NCBI GenBank assembly: GCA_963930775.1
Contig: OZ005689.1
Location: 20,031,262-20,095,261, forward strand
Source: Cliona cf. orientalis
Lineage: Eukaryota; Porifera; Demospongiae; Clionaida; Clionaidae
Direction of reading: 5' to 3'
Length of the DNA: 64,000 bases
This document shows, one piece after another, positions 33,068-43,610 of this stretch (position 1 is its first letter; every line of letters begins with the position of its first letter). Both the position numbers and the translations under genes were made by a program. The notes beneath the pieces were generated by a model that saw nothing but the letters and a program-made list of their open reading frames with translations, searched no databases and had not been told where the DNA came from.

Positions 33068-33127
33068 ATGCGGATACCAAACGGAGTCATTCATGTCTCC
33101 TACAACGCTAAAAATGCTCAGCAAAGG
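33068..33127 (+). CDS. Possible first exon, divergent partner (plus)
   Basis: ATG and 20 codons (MRIPNGVIHVSYNAKNAQQR) end exactly at a GTAAGCGA donor in phase 0. The upstream frame also stays open to about 32,984. No downstream exon was identified, so this is weak. Confidence 0.3.
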
Positions 33128-33418
33128 GTAAGCGACTTATATCAGCGCTTTTGGGGCAATTTGGGGATATATCCACCCACGCAATTAAATGGTACGTTAA
33201 GCCAAAATTGCAGAAAAATGTACTTGCAAATAATAGTCACCTTAAGGTACATGTAATCAGCAAACTTGCTGTACAAAACCACCAAGAATGTGAGGTATAA
33301 GTAGTAGTTGCTAGGCAAACACCACAAAGCAGGCACTGTATAAGTGAAGGTTAATTACTTATTCTCACCTTGTCCTAGAGCTTACCACAGCCTACCAGCA
33401 CTACTAGCTATTTATTGC

Positions 33419-33573
33419 ACTGGCAGTGCCTTTGATCTCTATGGCTTCAGTGGTACAACATGCTACAGCATACAGCAAAGTCTGAGGGTCACTAATTACT
33501 TAGAGTCACCTTGTGGACACTAGCCAGCTTAGTTTGTACTATGGAAGCCATACAGATCAAAGGCACTGCCAGT
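33419..33573. repeat. Small inverted-repeat element (ACTGGCAGTGCCTTTGATC ends)
   Basis: Left ACTGGCAGTGCCTTTGATCT and right AGATCAAAGGCACTGCCAGT are near-perfect inverted copies, with TATGGCTT continuing the left arm. A related solo end (ACTGGCGGTGCCTTTGATCT) is at 37,178. Confidence 0.75.
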
Positions 33574-34176
33574 TGTAGCTGTAGTGGGTTTGCTGATGAA
33601 TTTTATTAGAATTGAATTTTAAGCAGTAGCAGTAGAGATAATTTACAGAGAAAGAGCGATCATGGATAATTCCTTGAAAGATCAAAGAAGCTTAGCTCCA
33701 AAACAGCTACCTATCCACAGAATAAGCAGAACAGCTACCAAGACAGCCTTTAATATACCAGACTATAAGCAAAGACACATCCATGTAGGCCTAATTTGCT
33801 ATGATATTCATGCAGCTAGTCTGCAAACCTGCTTGTTGGCCTCAAGATTGGTGTGACCATCTGTAGAGGATCCTAGTAGATGAGCAACTAGCGATCCAGG
33901 CCAAAGCTGCAGATCAAGAGCCCATAATATCAGTGAAAGTAACTTTTCTGCACACTTGGTTCTAGTGTTTTGAATGACCAGAGCTACCTCCATGTCATGA
34001 TCACCGCAGAAAAAGCTAGAGAAATAACTTCATCCATGCATCTTCCGATCTAGTATACACTGAAACTAGCAGAACTGCATGGACACAGCTACGAGGCACA
34101 ACTACAAAGTACTGGTATGGCGCTGGCCCCTGCTGAATTTTTGTAGGGTTAAAATTTTAATATGCAAGCATGAGCT
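33574..34176. other. No gene seen
   Basis: Short open frames only, without start, splice or domain support. The words CCACAGAATAAGCA and TACCAGACTA recur at 37,416-37,480, pointing to another diverged repeat. Confidence 0.4.
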
Positions 34177-34555
34177 TAGTCTCGTCCCCAGACCCCACCC
34201 ATCGAGGAGGGAAAAGGGTCTGGTGAACTTGGGCTGAATCCTCGGTTCTCGTTCTACAGCGCGTGCGCGTATATGCTGACAGAGCTTGGTTCTGATTGGT
34301 CGCTATGGCTGCATTTTCATGTGATCACATGCCCGCAACCGGCAGTAAAGCAAACCTTGAATCTGATTGGTCAGTGAAATTGAATAGCTATACAGATGGT
34401 ATAGCGATGTTTCATTCCTGTGGTAAGCTTGTCATGTGACTGAGCCAGAGCTGCTATCTCATTGGCCATAGAAATTCCCCAGTACAGGCCCAAGGATTCT
34501 GCCCAAGTTCACCAGACCCTTTTCCTCCTCAGGGTGGGGTCTGGGCGTGAGACTA
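34177..34555. repeat. Mutator-type MITE with 9-bp target duplication
   Basis: The element runs from TAGTCTCGTCCCCAGACCCC to GGGGTCTGGGCGTGAGACTA, with long inverted ends that also share AAGGGTCTGGTGAACTTGGG. GCATGAGCT flanks it on both sides (34,168-34,176 and 34,556-34,564). A 9-bp duplication with long terminal repeats is the Mutator-superfamily signature. 379 bp, no frame. Confidence 0.85.
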
Positions 34556-35321
34556 GCATGAGCTAGCTTGCACCACCTCCTCTCTTAATTGTCTGGAAAA
34601 GTTTACAGTGTGACATAAAGTACTCAATTAGCCCACTAGTGGGATAAGCTATTACACCACTCAGCACTGGTGTAAATAGCTTATCACACTCATGCTGGTA
34701 GTATAACCTATATTTGCAGGTTGCTTGTCTAGTTGACTATAGTCTGTATGTCCTACTATGTAGTTGTTAGTGGGCCATGGGGGAGTCCAACCTGTGCAAA
34801 GTACAGTAGTTATGTAGACTGCTAGCTGTAAGGTGTGTGCATGCAGGTTGCTTGTCTAGTTGACTATAGGCAATGGTCTGAAGTGGATTAGTAGAATGTA
34901 TGTCCTAGTGTAAACTATGTGGTTGTTGGTAGGCCATGGGGGACACGCACGTTACAGCTAGTAGTTTACATAACTACACGTTTACTCATCCATGCATTGA
35001 CCAAGTCTAATCCAGGAAGTACAGTGCTTTGCAGGTCAGTTGTCTAAGAGAGTTAGGGAATGGCACCTGCCTCTGTCACTATATAAACTGACAGCCTTTG
35101 TGACTTGTAGTATACCAGCAACCAGCAAAGCGTTTTCTCATCCACCCATTGACCAAGTCTAATCCAGGAAGTAGACAAGCAACCTGCAAAGCATAGTACT
35201 GTGGATTTCAGCTCACTAGGAACATTCAGTTTTGCAAAAAAAGTCTCAAATTATACTTATGTAAACTCTACAACAAACCACACCAAGGCTAACAGGTGTA
35301 GTGGGTTGTTCTTTTTCTTTT
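34556..35321. repeat. Tandem and inverted repeats with AGGTTGCTTGTCTAGTTGAC units
   Basis: Two direct copies start at about 34,718 and 34,847 (AGGTTGCTTGTCTAGTTGAC, GTATGTCCTA, GGCCATGGGGGA). Two copies of CATTGACCAAGTCTAATCCA follow at about 34,996 and 35,147. CAGTGCTTTGCAGGTCAGTT (about 35,022) links this block to the MITE at 44,798. No gene. Confidence 0.55.
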
Positions 35322-35697
35322 TACCCCGCGCGCGCATGCGCAGCAAGGGGTAAAGCAATCGGTTCTGTCCGAAAATCGCCATATCTCGAGTTCTAGGTGT
35401 CTGAGCGACTCGTAAGCACGACGAATCAATCGAATTCGGCGAAAAACTGGCCTCAGTGCGCTTCAAATCGAAGGATACACTCCACAAGCGTGACAAATAG
35501 TGTCTTTTTGTTGTCCATCGTAGCCACGCCTATCGACAGGCCTACTCATTAGTAATGCATTGTTTCTGCTCATGCGCACAACTAACCGCCCAATTACACT
35601 GGTAAAGATCGTCGAAATGTCTAATGACATGGTCATCTCTGTAGCTATAGATTGCGCAACGTGCGCGCGGGGTATGTGCTCTACAGAGCTCTAGTTG
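35322..35697 (+). repeat. Interspersed repeat family R1, copy 4 (full length)
   Basis: Starts TACCCCGCGCGCGCATGCGC, then AGCAAGGGGTAAAGCAATCG, CGCCATATCTCGAGTTCTAG, and ends GGTATGTGCTCTACAGAGCT. Best reference copy for the family, about 376 bp. Confidence 0.7.
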
Positions 35698-35708
35698 CAC
35701 ATTGCAGC

Positions 35709-37112
35709 CGTTAAGCCAACGGTCCAATTGTTGCAGATCCAGGAAGTGCCTCCGGTGGCACATTCCAGTGCATGCAATTTTTGCCGTTTTTTATCTATTT
35801 TTCTTACCTGTTGTGTCTAGGCCATCTTTCACTTCTAGGACTCCAAACAAAGACCAGAAGACAGAGAAACTCTTCTACTTTCTGCTCGTTCAAGTCCTAT
35901 AACCCGGAGACATTCATGAGCTCCGCAGTAGGCGCTTCTGTGCATGCTACTCGCACGCGCTAGCAAAAAGTGCCTCGCGCAAAAAGTGGGGTATTTAGGT
36001 TCCCTTGGATGGATTCCCATGATTCAACCCCCATTCAATAGCTCTTGTGTTGCTCTACAATGTGAGACTGGAACTGCATATACAGCGCCAAGTTTCTGTG
36101 GAGGAGGCATCGTCATCCAGATGGATGGTTTCCTTCTGTACTCAACAACGAAGAGTCTGACAGGACTGAATGGTAACAAAGTGTGTGAGTGTGTCTGGCA
36201 ATGTGAAACGATGAATTTCAGGGATATATCAAAGCGTGTGAGTGTATGATGAAGTCCAGGGATGAAGGTGAGCTTTACCAGCGTAGTCTGGTGGCCCAGA
36301 GAACATCGCTAGTCTGGGTGTTGTACCTGTGCCATATCATTGTGTGTTGATGAATCAGCTTGTGTCACCACTGAAAAGCTCCTCAAGTTTACGTCTCTTT
36401 CCTCTCTCTCTCTCTCTCTCCCCTCCCTCCCTCTCCCTCCCTCTCCCCATGCATGCATGTATACAAATTATTCAGGTGACGACTACTATCAACAAGTTGG
36501 ACCATGGAGGATGGTGAGAGCACTTTCTGACTGTCATGATGGCATAGGAGACTCACTGTGAAAGTTTCAACAACCTTCAGCAAAACTTCAAGATGGCCTT
36601 TGATAGCTAGAAATCTTTATAATATTATTACCTAAAAAGCTCTGTGTTGTCATTGGTTTGTATGTAAATGTATACGGTGAAATAACAATTTTTGTACTAT
36701 TTTCAATGGCGTGTATCTTGGGAACCGCTCGATGGAAAAACTTCGTTCCAGTCTCACATTGTAGAGCAACACAAGAGCTATTGAATGAGGGTTGAATCAT
36801 GGGAATCCATCCAAGGGAACCTAAATGCCCCACTTTTTGCGCGAGGCACTTTTTACTAGCGCTTGCGAGTAGCATGCATAGAAGCGCTTGCCACGGAGCT
36901 CATGAATGTCTCCGTACTATAGGACTTGAACGAGCAGAAAGTAGAAGAGTTGCTCTGTCTTTTGGTCTTTGTTTGGAGTCCTAAAAGTGAAAGATGGCCT
37001 AGATACAACAGGTAAGAAAAATAGGTAAAAAACGGCAAAAATTACATGCACTGGAATGTGCCACCGGAGGCACTTCCAATGTTTGTACGTGTTTTGGACC
37101 GCTGGCTTAAGG
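35709..37112. mobile_element. Element with 366-bp inverted repeats enclosing a spliced gene fragment
   Basis: The left arm (35,709-36,074) and right arm (36,745-37,112) are inverted copies over their whole length. Matching landmarks include TTAAGCCAACGGTCCAA, GGAAGTGCCTCCGGTGGCAC, ACATTCATGAGCTCCG and GAGACTGGAAC. Each arm carries the same short open frame on opposite strands (35,835-36,020 and 36,799-36,984), which is a by-product of the duplication. The 670-bp centre holds two exons with a GT-AG intron (36,086-36,561). This looks like a long-terminal-inverted-repeat transposon that captured gene sequence, as Pack-MULEs do, or an inverted segmental duplication. No target duplication was identified. 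Confidence 0.7.
36086..36561 (+). CDS. Two spliced exons inside the large inverted repeat (gene end or captured fragment)
   Basis: Exon 36,086-36,172 (ATACAG acceptor, donor GTAACA) and exon 36,476-36,561 (TTCAG acceptor, ending TGA) join in matching phase. They give PSFCGGGIVIQMDGF, then LLYSTTKSLTGLNG, then DDYYQQVGPWRMVRAL and SDCHDGIGDSL. The intron contains a CT-rich tract (36,404-36,450). No start codon is present, so it is the 3' end of a gene or a captured piece. I do not recognise the domain. The exons begin within 12 bases of the inner edge of the left arm, which suggests capture. Confidence 0.5.
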
Positions 37113-37721
37113 ACTGATTGTCAAATGTTCCAAGTAAGCTGCAAAGCACAGTAGTATAAACTGCTAATAACGATACAACTGGCGGTGCCTTTGATCTGTA
37201 TGGCTTCCACTCAAGGGATAGCACTATCCAGAATAGGGTTATGGCTTCCATAGTACCAAATTCAAAATTTAATTATCTTACTCAGGAGTAGATAAGGGAT
37301 AGAATTATAGCAGCATTCCTGTGTATTTCACTTAGCAACAGCCACCACAAAGAATTTACAGCCGGAATGGAAAGCAGGCTTTCAGGTTTCTTGGAGTGTC
37401 ATGTCCAATGGAGCCACCAGTCCACAGAATAAGCAAAATAGCAAATAGCCAGCCCTGTACTTGATACCAGACTAAGCACAGGCACTGTGTGGTAGGCCCA
37501 GCTCAGGCGTTCTTGCCCTGCAGCTAGCTAGTTGATAGCAGCCAAACTGTACTAGAGCACCACAGACCCTTCCGTTCATACCTGTGTTGATAGCAGCCTA
37601 ACTGTACTAGAGCACCACAGATCCTTTGCCATATTTATGTCTGTGTTGAACTGTACTAGAGCAACACAGATCCTTCATCCTGTCCACATTAGAGTAAACC
37701 AGCTGGAAGAGAAAAAACCCA
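37113..37721. other. No gene seen; short direct repeats
   Basis: ACTGTACTAGAGCACCACAGA occurs with small changes three times between 37,548 and 37,672. Otherwise unremarkable. Confidence 0.45.
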
Positions 37722-37795
37722 GGGTAGCCACCAAGGATCGAACCCAGGGCCTCCTGCTTTAGCCGCAAATGCTCTGACCACTGAGCTACAGCCCC
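37722..37795 (-). repeat. tRNA-like SINE head
   Basis: On the minus strand, TAGCTCAGTGGTCAGAGCA is a near-perfect A-box/D-arm and GGGTTCGATCC a perfect B box. D-arm and anticodon stems form, but the acceptor stem does not close, position 33 is not T and the implied anticodon would be CTA, so a functional tRNA is unlikely. A C-run (37,791-37,811 on plus) sits at its 5' side. Confidence 0.6.
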
Positions 37796-38477
37796 CCCCC
37801 CCCCCCCCCCCACAACCACCTGAGAATCAACTCTCCAGCTTTGAGGCGATAGATAACCCCATACCCATACTAATGCTTGCGGAGTCTGCGGGATAACGAA
37901 ATCACCAAGCACAGAACACCAACACTACTCAATACATGAAAGTTCAGGCTTAGCCAAACATAGACTGTGGCCATGTACATGTTTAGCAGTGGCATTGCCA
38001 GGGGCCAGGGTGCATGTGGGTTCATCTGTACCCAATCCATACACTAGTGCACCCACCTTTATTATTTGGCACACGTAAATGAGAGAGAGACCTACTTCTT
38101 GCTAAAGCGGCAGCCAGAAATCGAAAACAGAGAGACTCTGAAATAAGCAGCTATGGAAGAACAGTTAATCCTTCGTCCCATCTTCTCAGAGTATAGCCAG
38201 GCCAGAGGCTAAGCTAAGGTTTACTCTGTGAAATGTAGCTGTACCGTAGTCTCACCTCACATGTAAATCCAAAATAGTTTGTAGTCTTCATAGCAAGCTG
38301 ATTTAATATTGACTACAGCTCCTTGTAAAGTAACTAGCAGGGCAACTGTACCAACTTATGCTTCTTGCGTGAGGCACCATTTGCACCATGTGTACTCCTA
38401 GTTTATTTGTACGTGATCTTGCATAGCAACGACTCAATGCGCATGCTCAGATACCATGTGCTTACCGTGATTGGTAG
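37796..38477. other. No gene seen
   Basis: Starts with the C-run and continues as unremarkable sequence. A plus-strand exon candidate begins at 38,478. Confidence 0.4.
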
Positions 38478-38602
38478 AAGTCGTCATCAATGCAGTCGAA
38501 GCAGTGCGGCAGTGCCTTGAGCTAAAGGATGATGCTATTGGTCGATCAGAGTCACTTATTTATATCGAGATGGAACCATGGCAGTGGAAACCATTTACAT
38601 GC
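38478..38602 (+). CDS. Possible internal exon of an unrecognised gene
   Basis: Between a TTGGTAG acceptor and a GTACGT donor the frame reads VVINAVEAVRQCLELKDDAI, then GRSESLIYIEMEPWQWK, with no stop. The composition looks protein-like, and the downstream frame closes soon after the donor, as expected for an exon edge. Partner exons are not identified. Confidence 0.3.
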
Positions 38603-38981
38603 GTACGTATGTATTATCTATGGTTTAGCTATATACATCTATTATACTGTTGTAAACATCAGTTAGCTTTATGCATGCACCTGTGGCAGTGCAGTCACCT
38701 TTGTTTACTTGCACCCAGGTAAATAACTACGTGATAGAGACCCCATAGCATACTAGCTACAGTATCTACTCCACTCAGATAGAAAATTCTTAGTAGTAAC
38801 ACTCTCTTCTACACACACTGGCTAAATTCAAGATCAAAGGTCAGTCCAGTAGTCCAGTCCACTGTTTACAGAGGGTACTACAACATAATGATAAAACTAC
38901 AGTAATTAGTTACAGACACAATGTGTGACTTCAAATTTCCTAAACGCAGTTGTACGTACATGTAGTTCAACACTCCTATCC

Positions 38982-39366
38982 TAGCCTCGTCCCCAGGCCA
39001 CTCCCCACGCAGAAAAGGGGGAGAGCCTGGTACGCGATCTCACGTGCACATCGTCATCATGCGTCATACCACGGTAGCAAAAAAGGTTGCTTCGTGAAGC
39101 TGCCTGTTCTCAGCTTCAGAATTTGAAAGGAAGGTTTGGTAGTACGTTAAAAGCTAGTTAAATGATTGTACTACAATTGGTTGCACAATTTAGAGCCTTA
39201 CCTCTGACAAGCCGGAGCGCTCACAAAACCTGCTCGCCCACACACAATTAAGTCGATCCCAGGTTGGTTCCAGGTGAAACGTCACTCACGTGTGGTCGCA
39301 TACCAGGCCCTCTCCCTTTTCTGCGTGTAATTTTGAAAACGTGGGAGTGACCTGGGGACGAGGCTA
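38982..39366. repeat. Mutator-type MITE with 9-bp target duplication
   Basis: Runs from TAGCCTCGTCCCCAGGCCAC to GACCTGGGGACGAGGCTA, flanked by CTCCTATCC on both sides (38,973-38,981 and 39,367-39,375). The subterminal AAAAGGGGGAGAGCCTGGTA is repeated inverted near the right end. 385 bp, no frame. Confidence 0.88.
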
Positions 39367-39542
39367 CTCCTATCCCTTATCTACTCCGTCTTACTTCATA
39401 CCAGTAATTTATGTCGACAGCCATCAATGTGATTTTTAGTTACATGACAACCACCATGTAGAGGCGCCATAATGTACTTGTGACAACAATGTGGCCCACT
39501 TTCAACAGTTATTTGACACTTAGTGAGCTTCATGCACTGCAA

Positions 39543-40146
39543 TAGCCTCAAACCCAGGCTCACTTGGGGGGGGGGGGGGGGGGAGAGAGCCTGGTACATA
39601 TTATGCGCCAAAATTCGCAGAAATCCTGGGAATTCGTAATTTTGTCCATTTATTAGTCTGTGGATGTGAACCTTGACCTCAAAAGTGTGCCTAAAAATCG
39701 TCTGTTGGCTGCAGTTTGGGCCAAGGAAGCTTGTTAGCTGTTATAAGTGAGGGACATCGACAGAGAAACAATTATGAAGCTATGATAAGGATTTCTACTC
39801 ACTATTAGTGAATGTTTTGGTGAATTATCAAGCGCTGTCGACACAGGCAGTTGTCCAATGACAACGAAGAGACATTGTGAGGTCTCTGAAGGTTTATTTT
39901 AAGTGAGATAAGAGCGAATAAAGTCTGCCATACAACAGTCTTTAGGAAATATTGAGTCCTTGAGCTTCACCGACTTTGAGTGCTTTGTATACCATTGTAT
40001 ACCTTGTCCATACGTGTCCGACCACGTGGTAGCGATGGTGTCCGGCGAATTATACTAGAAAATTGTCTGTAATTGTTGCGCATGCGCAAATTGTGTATAC
40101 CAGGCTCTCTTTCCTCCCCTCAAAAGTGAGCCTGGGTTCGATGCTA
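39543..40146. repeat. Mutator-type MITE, AACCCAGGCTCAC family, copy 1
   Basis: TAGCCTCAAACCCAGGCTCA at the left and TGAGCCTGGGTTCGATGCTA at the right. The flanks GCACTGCAA and GCACCCCAA agree at 7 of 9 positions, consistent with an aged 9-bp duplication. The interior is shared with a truncated copy at 51,859-52,600 (AATCCTGGGAATT, GACACAGGCAGTTGTCCAAT). It abuts the 3' side of the minus-strand gene at 40.2 kb. Confidence 0.7.
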
Positions 40147-40231
40147 GCACCCCAATTAAGGTCTTGCAACCATTACTTGATTACTTGTATCTTTGTATGT
40201 GTGTGTGGGCATATGGTCACAACAGTTTTAC

Positions 40232-42694
40232 CTCTCTTTTGTTGTAGGAGTATTTGGAATCTAAACAGAACACACACTGTAACCTTCGGGGTAGGTGTTC
40301 ATCATCACTCCCAGCAGTTCTTATCCAAAAGTGGCCATTACTGCTGATGCTACCTTCAGCAACTACACTAATACTGCTCCCATCAGTGACCTCCTGTGTC
40401 GTTAGATAAGCTGTAACGTGGTAGAGTTGATCCAATGAAGGGAGCAAGCCACAAGATGTGTCCATAAGAAGAGCAGCAGGGTTTGACTTGTTGGCTTGCA
40501 GATGCTCAACCAGCAACTTCACCTTCTTGTCACGGGCAAGCTCAATGTTGGAAAGCAAATCCTGAAGAGCAATAATTGTACTAAAGACATATCGGACCGC
40601 ATCTAATATTACTCTTATCAAGAGTACAGTGTACATTAAAATGAATCCCCCCCCCCCAAAATGGTCTTGCCCCCTGAGATAGATCTTGATCAATGATGAC
40701 AACAATAGAGTAGCTCCCAATACCTTAATGGTGTACTTTGGTAGGTTAACCTCCACACCGGAGTAATCAGTGAACATAGTGGAAAGCTATTTTTTCAAGA
40801 TATAAATAGGCTAACACTTCCCGTGCTTCCCTTGACATAGTCTCAATATCGACCCCACTACAATGTCATGTATTTTCTATTACTACAGCAATATTCTACC
40901 TGCAAATGCTATATGCATGCAGGAGCATAACAAAAATATACAATTCCCAAAATTCAGCTGTAAAAATCTAACTACTTGCTAACTATCACTGACCCCCCTC
41001 AATTTTAGGAAATACTGATCCCCCCCCCCCCCCCCCCCCCCCAAAGAGTTTTCTAGAAAAATCCCTGAAAATGGGAGTATTCTCATTTTAATGTACTCTT
41101 GCTCTGGCACTGTACATGCTCAGAAAGAGGGAGAATATTGAATGGTACATATACCAAAGGCAAACTATTGTCTAATTACCAATTTGACAAAGATTGATGT
41201 AGCAATTTGAAACTTCGCTCATAATTGTAGATGATAGCATCAAGATGTGTTCTCCTTTCTATCATATCTTGGAGACACTTCAGGAGGGCTACTTAAGTAC
41301 AGCCTAACCTTCAAGAGGAGGAGGAGAGAAAGGACCTGGTACACACTGCGCGCGCATGCGCCGGGGTCTCCATAGCAACTGCTCGCGTTACCATGCATGA
41401 TGTGCAGCTCTATGGATGATAAACGGAGAGTATACGATGATACATCCCACCTATGCATACTTTAGTACTATATCAGCCGGGTAATAACTAGGATATTTTC
41501 CCTCCCTGAGGGGTACAAGGGAAAATATGATCCGTATTTCCCTCCCTCTGGCTATTACTTTGACCAGTCAGAGCCATTGCATACAAGCAGTCACACCATC
41601 ATACCTAATACTTTTTGCATGTGCCTCAGCACTACTGACATGTTGATGGGTTCACTGTGTCTGTATAATTGACACCAATCAGGAACAGTCAGAGCCATTA
41701 CATACAAGCAGTCACACCATCATACCTAATACTTTTTGCACGTGCCTCAGCACTACTGACATGTTGATGGGTTCACTGTGTCTGTATAATTGACACCAAT
41801 CAGGAACCAATTATCTTTCAATCTGGCAGTTCTGCCACTTGGCAAAGTTCAACAGTGCAAGTGAAGAAGCTAGCTGCTATCCATAGCAGTCTAGTAGTTA
41901 GAGTAGCTCTAGTAGCCATTGCTCGAGTTTGTTGAACAGTGAAACTACTTTTGAATTTGCTTTCGAAGCTACCTGGCTGTCTTCTACTGACGGAAGGCTG
42001 AAGCACTGGTTGACTCAACTAGCCATGGTTCACTCAAGTCATCCATCCATGTTATTCTGTGCGACTCCCCTCTTTCTGTTCATAACTATTGTTGCTATGT
42101 CAGAACGGTTGTTGCTATGCATGTACACTATGGTGCGCGCGTGACTTTCGGCCAATCAGGTGAGATATATAATAGTTATAGCACTGTTGCCAGGGACTTA
42201 TGGTGACGTAAACCGCCCTTGTCCTCAGGCCGGCTGCGCCCTCGGACTCGGGTCGGTTTACTGCCATAAATCCCTGGCCCCGTGCTATAATTATAACATA
42301 TCAGATTACCCCAGTTTTTGGTGGTGCATGCGTGTGCAATGTGTACCAGGCCCTTTCTCTCCTCCTCCTCTTGCAAGGAAGGGCCTGGGTACGAGGCTAA
42401 GTTAGCTCATACAAAGCGTGTCTTTTAATATGGACAGGTTCAACTTTCTTATGAATGATTCAGATGAACTGTGACCAGTAACCTAAAGATTAGTCTATAA
42501 CCCAATACTGCATGCACATCATGACACTTGGGCAGGTATTCATTCCTAGGTATATACGTACCAACTGCTTGGTGTCAAGGAACTTCTTGTAGTCCTCAAT
42601 CGCCTTCCTGACATGGTCTTGTAGCAAAGAACAATTTGTTTGTGTTTCAGTGATCTTCTTGCATATGTTAAAAGTAACATCATGATTGCTATCG
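40232..42694 (-). CDS. Unrecognised multi-exon gene
   Basis: Exon A 42,694-42,562 (CTACAG acceptor, GTACGT donor) reads SNHDVTFNICKKITETQTNC, then SLLQDHVRKAIEDYKKFLD. Exon B, about 41,257-41,180 (GTAATT donor), reads MIERRTHLDAIIYNYERSFK then LLHQSLSN. A short segment at 40,783-40,722 is a weak exon candidate. Exon D 40,561-40,232 (CTTCAG acceptor, GTAAAA donor, 110 codons, open throughout) reads LLSNIELARDKKVKLLVEHL, then NPAALLMDTSCGLLPSLDQL and further. Exons A and B look helical or coiled-coil; exon D mixes helix and strand. I do not recognise the family. The gene must extend in both directions; the 5' end may lie near 43.2 kb. Introns hold a MITE-bounded block (about 41,296-42,405), a tandem duplication and a hairpin. 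Phases between B and D are not resolved. Confidence 0.5.
41565..41806. repeat. Tandem duplication, two units of 121 bp
   Basis: GAGCCATTGCATACAAGCAG and its repeat GAGCCATTACATACAAGCAG start 121 bases apart. The units are nearly identical to CCAATCAGGAAC, so the event is recent. Intronic in the gene at 40.2-42.7 kb. Confidence 0.9.
42171..42297. repeat. Foldback hairpin with AATAGTTAT-like end
   Basis: AATAGTTATAGCAC at the left pairs imperfectly with GTGCTATAATTATAAC at the right. The stem includes CAGGGACTTATGG/CCATAAATCCCTG and GTAAACCG/CGGTTTAC. The apex CCGGCTGCGCCCTCGG resembles the GAG-rich apices of other hairpins on the opposite strand. Confidence 0.6.
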
Positions 42695-42739
42695 CTGTAG
42701 AAAAGATGAAAGATCGATACTATCATGCAAATTGAGAGT

Positions 42740-42740
<1 letters not shown>

Positions 42741-42776
<36 letters not shown>

Positions 42777-42778
42777 CT
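42741..42778. repeat. (GA)n microsatellite
   Basis: About 17 GA units just upstream of exon A of the minus-strand gene. Confidence 0.95.
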
Positions 42779-43273
42779 CACGTTTCTTGCATAATTTCAG
42801 CGGACACCCAAGAAGTACGATAACTGAACTATTCGATAACTGAACTGTCGAGCAATCGCGGCGCTAGCCATGCTAAGTGTGAAATTCAAATCAGATGGCC
42901 CAGTGATGAATTCCACACGTACACAAGCAAATCAATAGGTCAATAAGTGTCTCCACCCATTCTTGGTGTCTATTAGTAACATGTTAACACGCAGCTGAAT
43001 GGCTTCATTCCCACGTCATGTAAGTGAGATCTGATAGGTTAAAAGTGTACCGCGTACCGGTACGCGGTAGCGGTACGCGGTACGTCTCCTCCTTTTGGGG
43101 GTGGGGTCTGGGCACGTGCCATTCATGTTATAAGCTATAAGACGCACGCGCGTACGCGTCAACGAGCTAGCTCGCGCGTGGTGTGCATGCTGTTGGTACT
43201 GCTACTCAAGCGTCTCAGTGCAGATCTGTGAATTTGAATTTGGAGAAGTTAGGAAGTTGGCTCGACTCTAAGG

Positions 43274-43291
43274 ATGGACGAGAACCCCCGG
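43274..43291 (+). CDS. Possible first exon (plus), very short
   Basis: ATG plus five codons (MDENPR) ends at a GTAATT donor in phase 0. It follows GC-rich sequence with CGCGCG and a 22-bp palindrome (TACCGCGTACCGGTACGCGG core near 43,049) that could be a promoter. No downstream exon was linked. Weak. Confidence 0.15.
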
Positions 43292-43501
43292 GTAATTCTA
43301 TGTAGCCATTTTTCGTGATTTTCTGCATGTTCGCCGTATGCATGCCCTCTCCACCATGGCGAGGTAAACTTGTTTTCTATGTTGCGAGTTGTTGCTTTGT
43401 AGAGCCCCCCCCCCCCCAACACTGTGTGGCAGTGCAAATTATTATTACTATTATTATTATGTTGTGAAACACACCACCATAGCCTGGCATAGGTGCAAAC
43501 A

Positions 43502-43610
43502 GGGCTCAAGTAGTATATACGACCCGTGGGGCCGATGTTTGTCCGACTCCACGTCAATAGAAAACGTACACAAACATCGGCCCTGCGGGTCGTATATACT
43601 ACATGAGCCC
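43502..43610. repeat. Foldback hairpin (GGGCTCAAGTAGTATATACG arms)
   Basis: GGGCTCAAGTAGTATATACG and ACCCG continue the left arm. The right arm CGTATATACTACATGAGCCC completes it, and GCCGATGTTTGT/ACAAACATCGGC closes the upper stem. Its open frames on both strands are symmetrical artefacts. Confidence 0.8.

Noticed and set aside
33590-33640. CTGATGA as a hammerhead core
   Set aside because: No stem II and no GAAA follow at the required distance.
36799-36984. 61-codon frame conserved at 35,835-36,020
   Set aside because: Identical because the two arms of an inverted repeat are copies; it does not imply selection.
37722-37795. Functional tRNA gene
   Set aside because: A and B boxes are good but the acceptor stem does not close and the implied anticodon would be a stop suppressor.
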